This document shows, piece by piece, positions 62,593 to 64,000 of a stretch of 64,000 bases of DNA. The notes below the pieces were generated by a model. The model did no database searches, was not told the DNA's origin, and saw nothing but the letters and a program-made list of their open reading frames with translations. Made by a program: the position numbers and the translations under genes. The DNA is taken from assembly GCA_030248135.1 (NCBI GenBank), contig JASANC010003522.1:1-64000 (forward strand), given 5' to 3'. Numbering within the stretch: position 1 is the first letter of the stretch; each line of letters opens with the position of its first letter. The stretch comes from Theristus sp. LFF4_11. Taxonomy: Eukaryota; Nematoda; Chromadorea; Monhysterida; Xyalidae.

Positions 62593-64000
62593 CTGCGCGC
62601 GGCAATATCGAACAATCACTGCTGGTGTTTTTTTTTGTTTTGTTTTTATCTGATAATGAGAATTGAAATCGAAATCACATTTCCACGAACACTTAGCGCA
62701 TTCTTCGCTCGGTTAGGATATCTGCAAAAAAGATGAACTCAATCAATTCAACTAAATCAATAACAATAACTAATTTCCTAAAAAAACAATTGCTATTTTT
62801 CACCCAGAAACTATGATATGTTTTTCAGTGAAATAAACTGCGCAAAAGATAGCGGTTTGTTTGGAAGCGGCTGGTTTTCTAGTCTGTTTACCATTTCTAC
62901 GCAAAAACGGAACACAGGTTGATAAACGTTCGGATTGCACGTCAGGATTTTTGTTCAAAAATTTTTAAAAACATGAATCTTGCACTTGCACAGCGTTGTA
63001 GTTCAAGGTGGAAAATCGTCTCATACGCATCAGCTGACATTCATTGTCGGTTTGTGAGTTTTGTTTTGCCCGTTTCAATCTTTTTGCCAAAAAAATCCAT
63101 CATGCTTGATGATTTGCAAAACTTCTGATCAGCTTCATAAAACAAAACGAATTGTGTGTTTTCAACATTAGACACGGTTATTGATTGAACGTTTAACAAT
63201 TTCAAAAGAAAACAGTGTAAACATTTTCAGAAGCAACGCTCCAGTCGGTTGCAAATTTTCAGAAGCTCGATTTGTCTATTGCAGTCTTTGGAGGCACCCT
63301 GAGATATCCCTATGGTGCGCAATAAGTGGCAAACTGAAGTGATATGAAAACATGTGCAACAAGACAACGGAACTCAGGAATCTCAAACTGGCTTATACTG
63401 TGTTTCGGTCTGGTCCGAAGTTAATCTAAACACAGACTCAAAACAACAGAAAAGGGTTGTGTTGTGAGACTAGTATGTAATCCAAAAAAACGAATTTTCA
63501 CAATGTCAAAAAACAACAACAACAACTTCCATTTACGGTGCCATGCCGAAAATAGCAGATTTCAGAGCCAAGCAGACGGCCAGATGCAACGCGACAGCAT
63601 CGTGGCAAATTGCAGCAGCACAACAACACTAGTCTAAAACATGATCACAGGGAAAACTGTGTGTTGAGCAGTACAAAAGCGGTGCAGTGGCTGCAAGCAT
63701 GAAGCTGTTTCATGGCAGCCGACTGCAGAACGTCTCCAGTCCAACCAAGCACACAGTAAGCGCTGTAACGTCGGCTTGATAATGCACATGTACACACACA
63801 CACATGCACGTTGCATTGCATTCATGATCCATCGCTTGCACCGGCTTATGCGCATGTGCAGTGTGCGCATGTTCCGTCATGAGTCGGGCCCGTGTTGTTC
63901 GTAATACGTTTGCAGCGCAACGCAGTGCAAAAGCAAATTCTAGGCAGTCTCGCTGTCCCACAGCGCTGGCGCCAAGCGTACAACTGAAGCACACTGGCAG
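62593..64000. other. No gene recognised
   Basis: AT-rich with a (CA)n run at 63793-63803 and CAACAACAAC at 63516. The last 400 bp are richer in CpG and CA/TG, but no exon is supported. Confidence 0.35.

Noticed and set aside
63793..63803. Z-DNA-type (CA)n run as a regulatory site
   Set aside because: Too short and without a neighbouring gene to judge.

Overview
This is a stretch of animal nuclear genome. It has AT-rich introns and intergenic DNA, GC-richer short exons (50-270 bp), and many transposable elements. Nothing indicates bacterial or organellar DNA. The conserved genes (HCF-1, Gbeta, MALT1 paracaspase, synaptobrevin, AAGAB, TMEM14, SETMAR/SET-23-type methyltransferase, PRR5/Protor) are bilaterian. 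A ShKT domain and an HCF-1 without proteolytic repeats would fit a nematode-like ecdysozoan or another invertebrate, but I cannot fix the phylum. I built all gene models by hand: I matched protein families, then required GT-AG sites with compatible phases. About half of the ~56 GT donors used have a pyrimidine at intron position +3, which is unusual for an animal.

Layout. 1-2.7 kb: no gene, one MITE. 2.8-3.2 kb (-): last exon of a Cys-rich repeat protein. 3.3-8.1 kb: MITEs and gene-free DNA. 8.1-9.9 kb (-): PRR5/Protor-like mTORC2 subunit. 10.2-12.0 kb (+): a 5'-truncated LINE with an open reverse transcriptase and an 11-bp target duplication. 13.3-13.7 kb (-): terminal exon of an unknown gene. 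15.7-20.9 kb (-): complete HCF-1, 18 exons, 952 aa. 22.1-23.1 kb (-): secreted ShKT plus EF-hand protein. 23.5-24.8 kb (-): SET methyltransferase. 25.3-28.5 kb (-): AAGAB/p34 with a hAT element in intron 1. 28.7-30.9 kb (-): TMEM14. 34.0-34.6 kb (+) and 39.3-39.8 kb (+): two small predicted secreted proteins. Between and around them (30-44 kb) lies a transposon-rich zone with hAT MITEs, mariner relics and a nested foldback element. 44.5-45.7 kb (-): synaptobrevin with two interchangeable SNARE exons. 46.2-47.6 kb: two tRNA-like SINEs. 48.4-52.5 kb (-): MALT1 paracaspase, 13 exons. 55.9-60.9 kb (-): Gbeta, 340 aa. 61-64 kb: only weak exon candidates.

The genes are independent eukaryotic transcription units, mostly on the minus strand, and do not form a pathway. 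Several touch signalling or trafficking: PRR5 (mTORC2), Gbeta (GPCR), MALT1 (NF-kB-type protease), synaptobrevin and AAGAB (vesicle fusion and adaptor assembly). The most interesting signals are the duplicated equal-length SNARE exons in synaptobrevin, the relaxed 5' splice-site consensus, the ShKT/EF-hand combination, a possible orcokinin-like precursor, and an unusually well preserved set of MITE families with clear target-site duplications.
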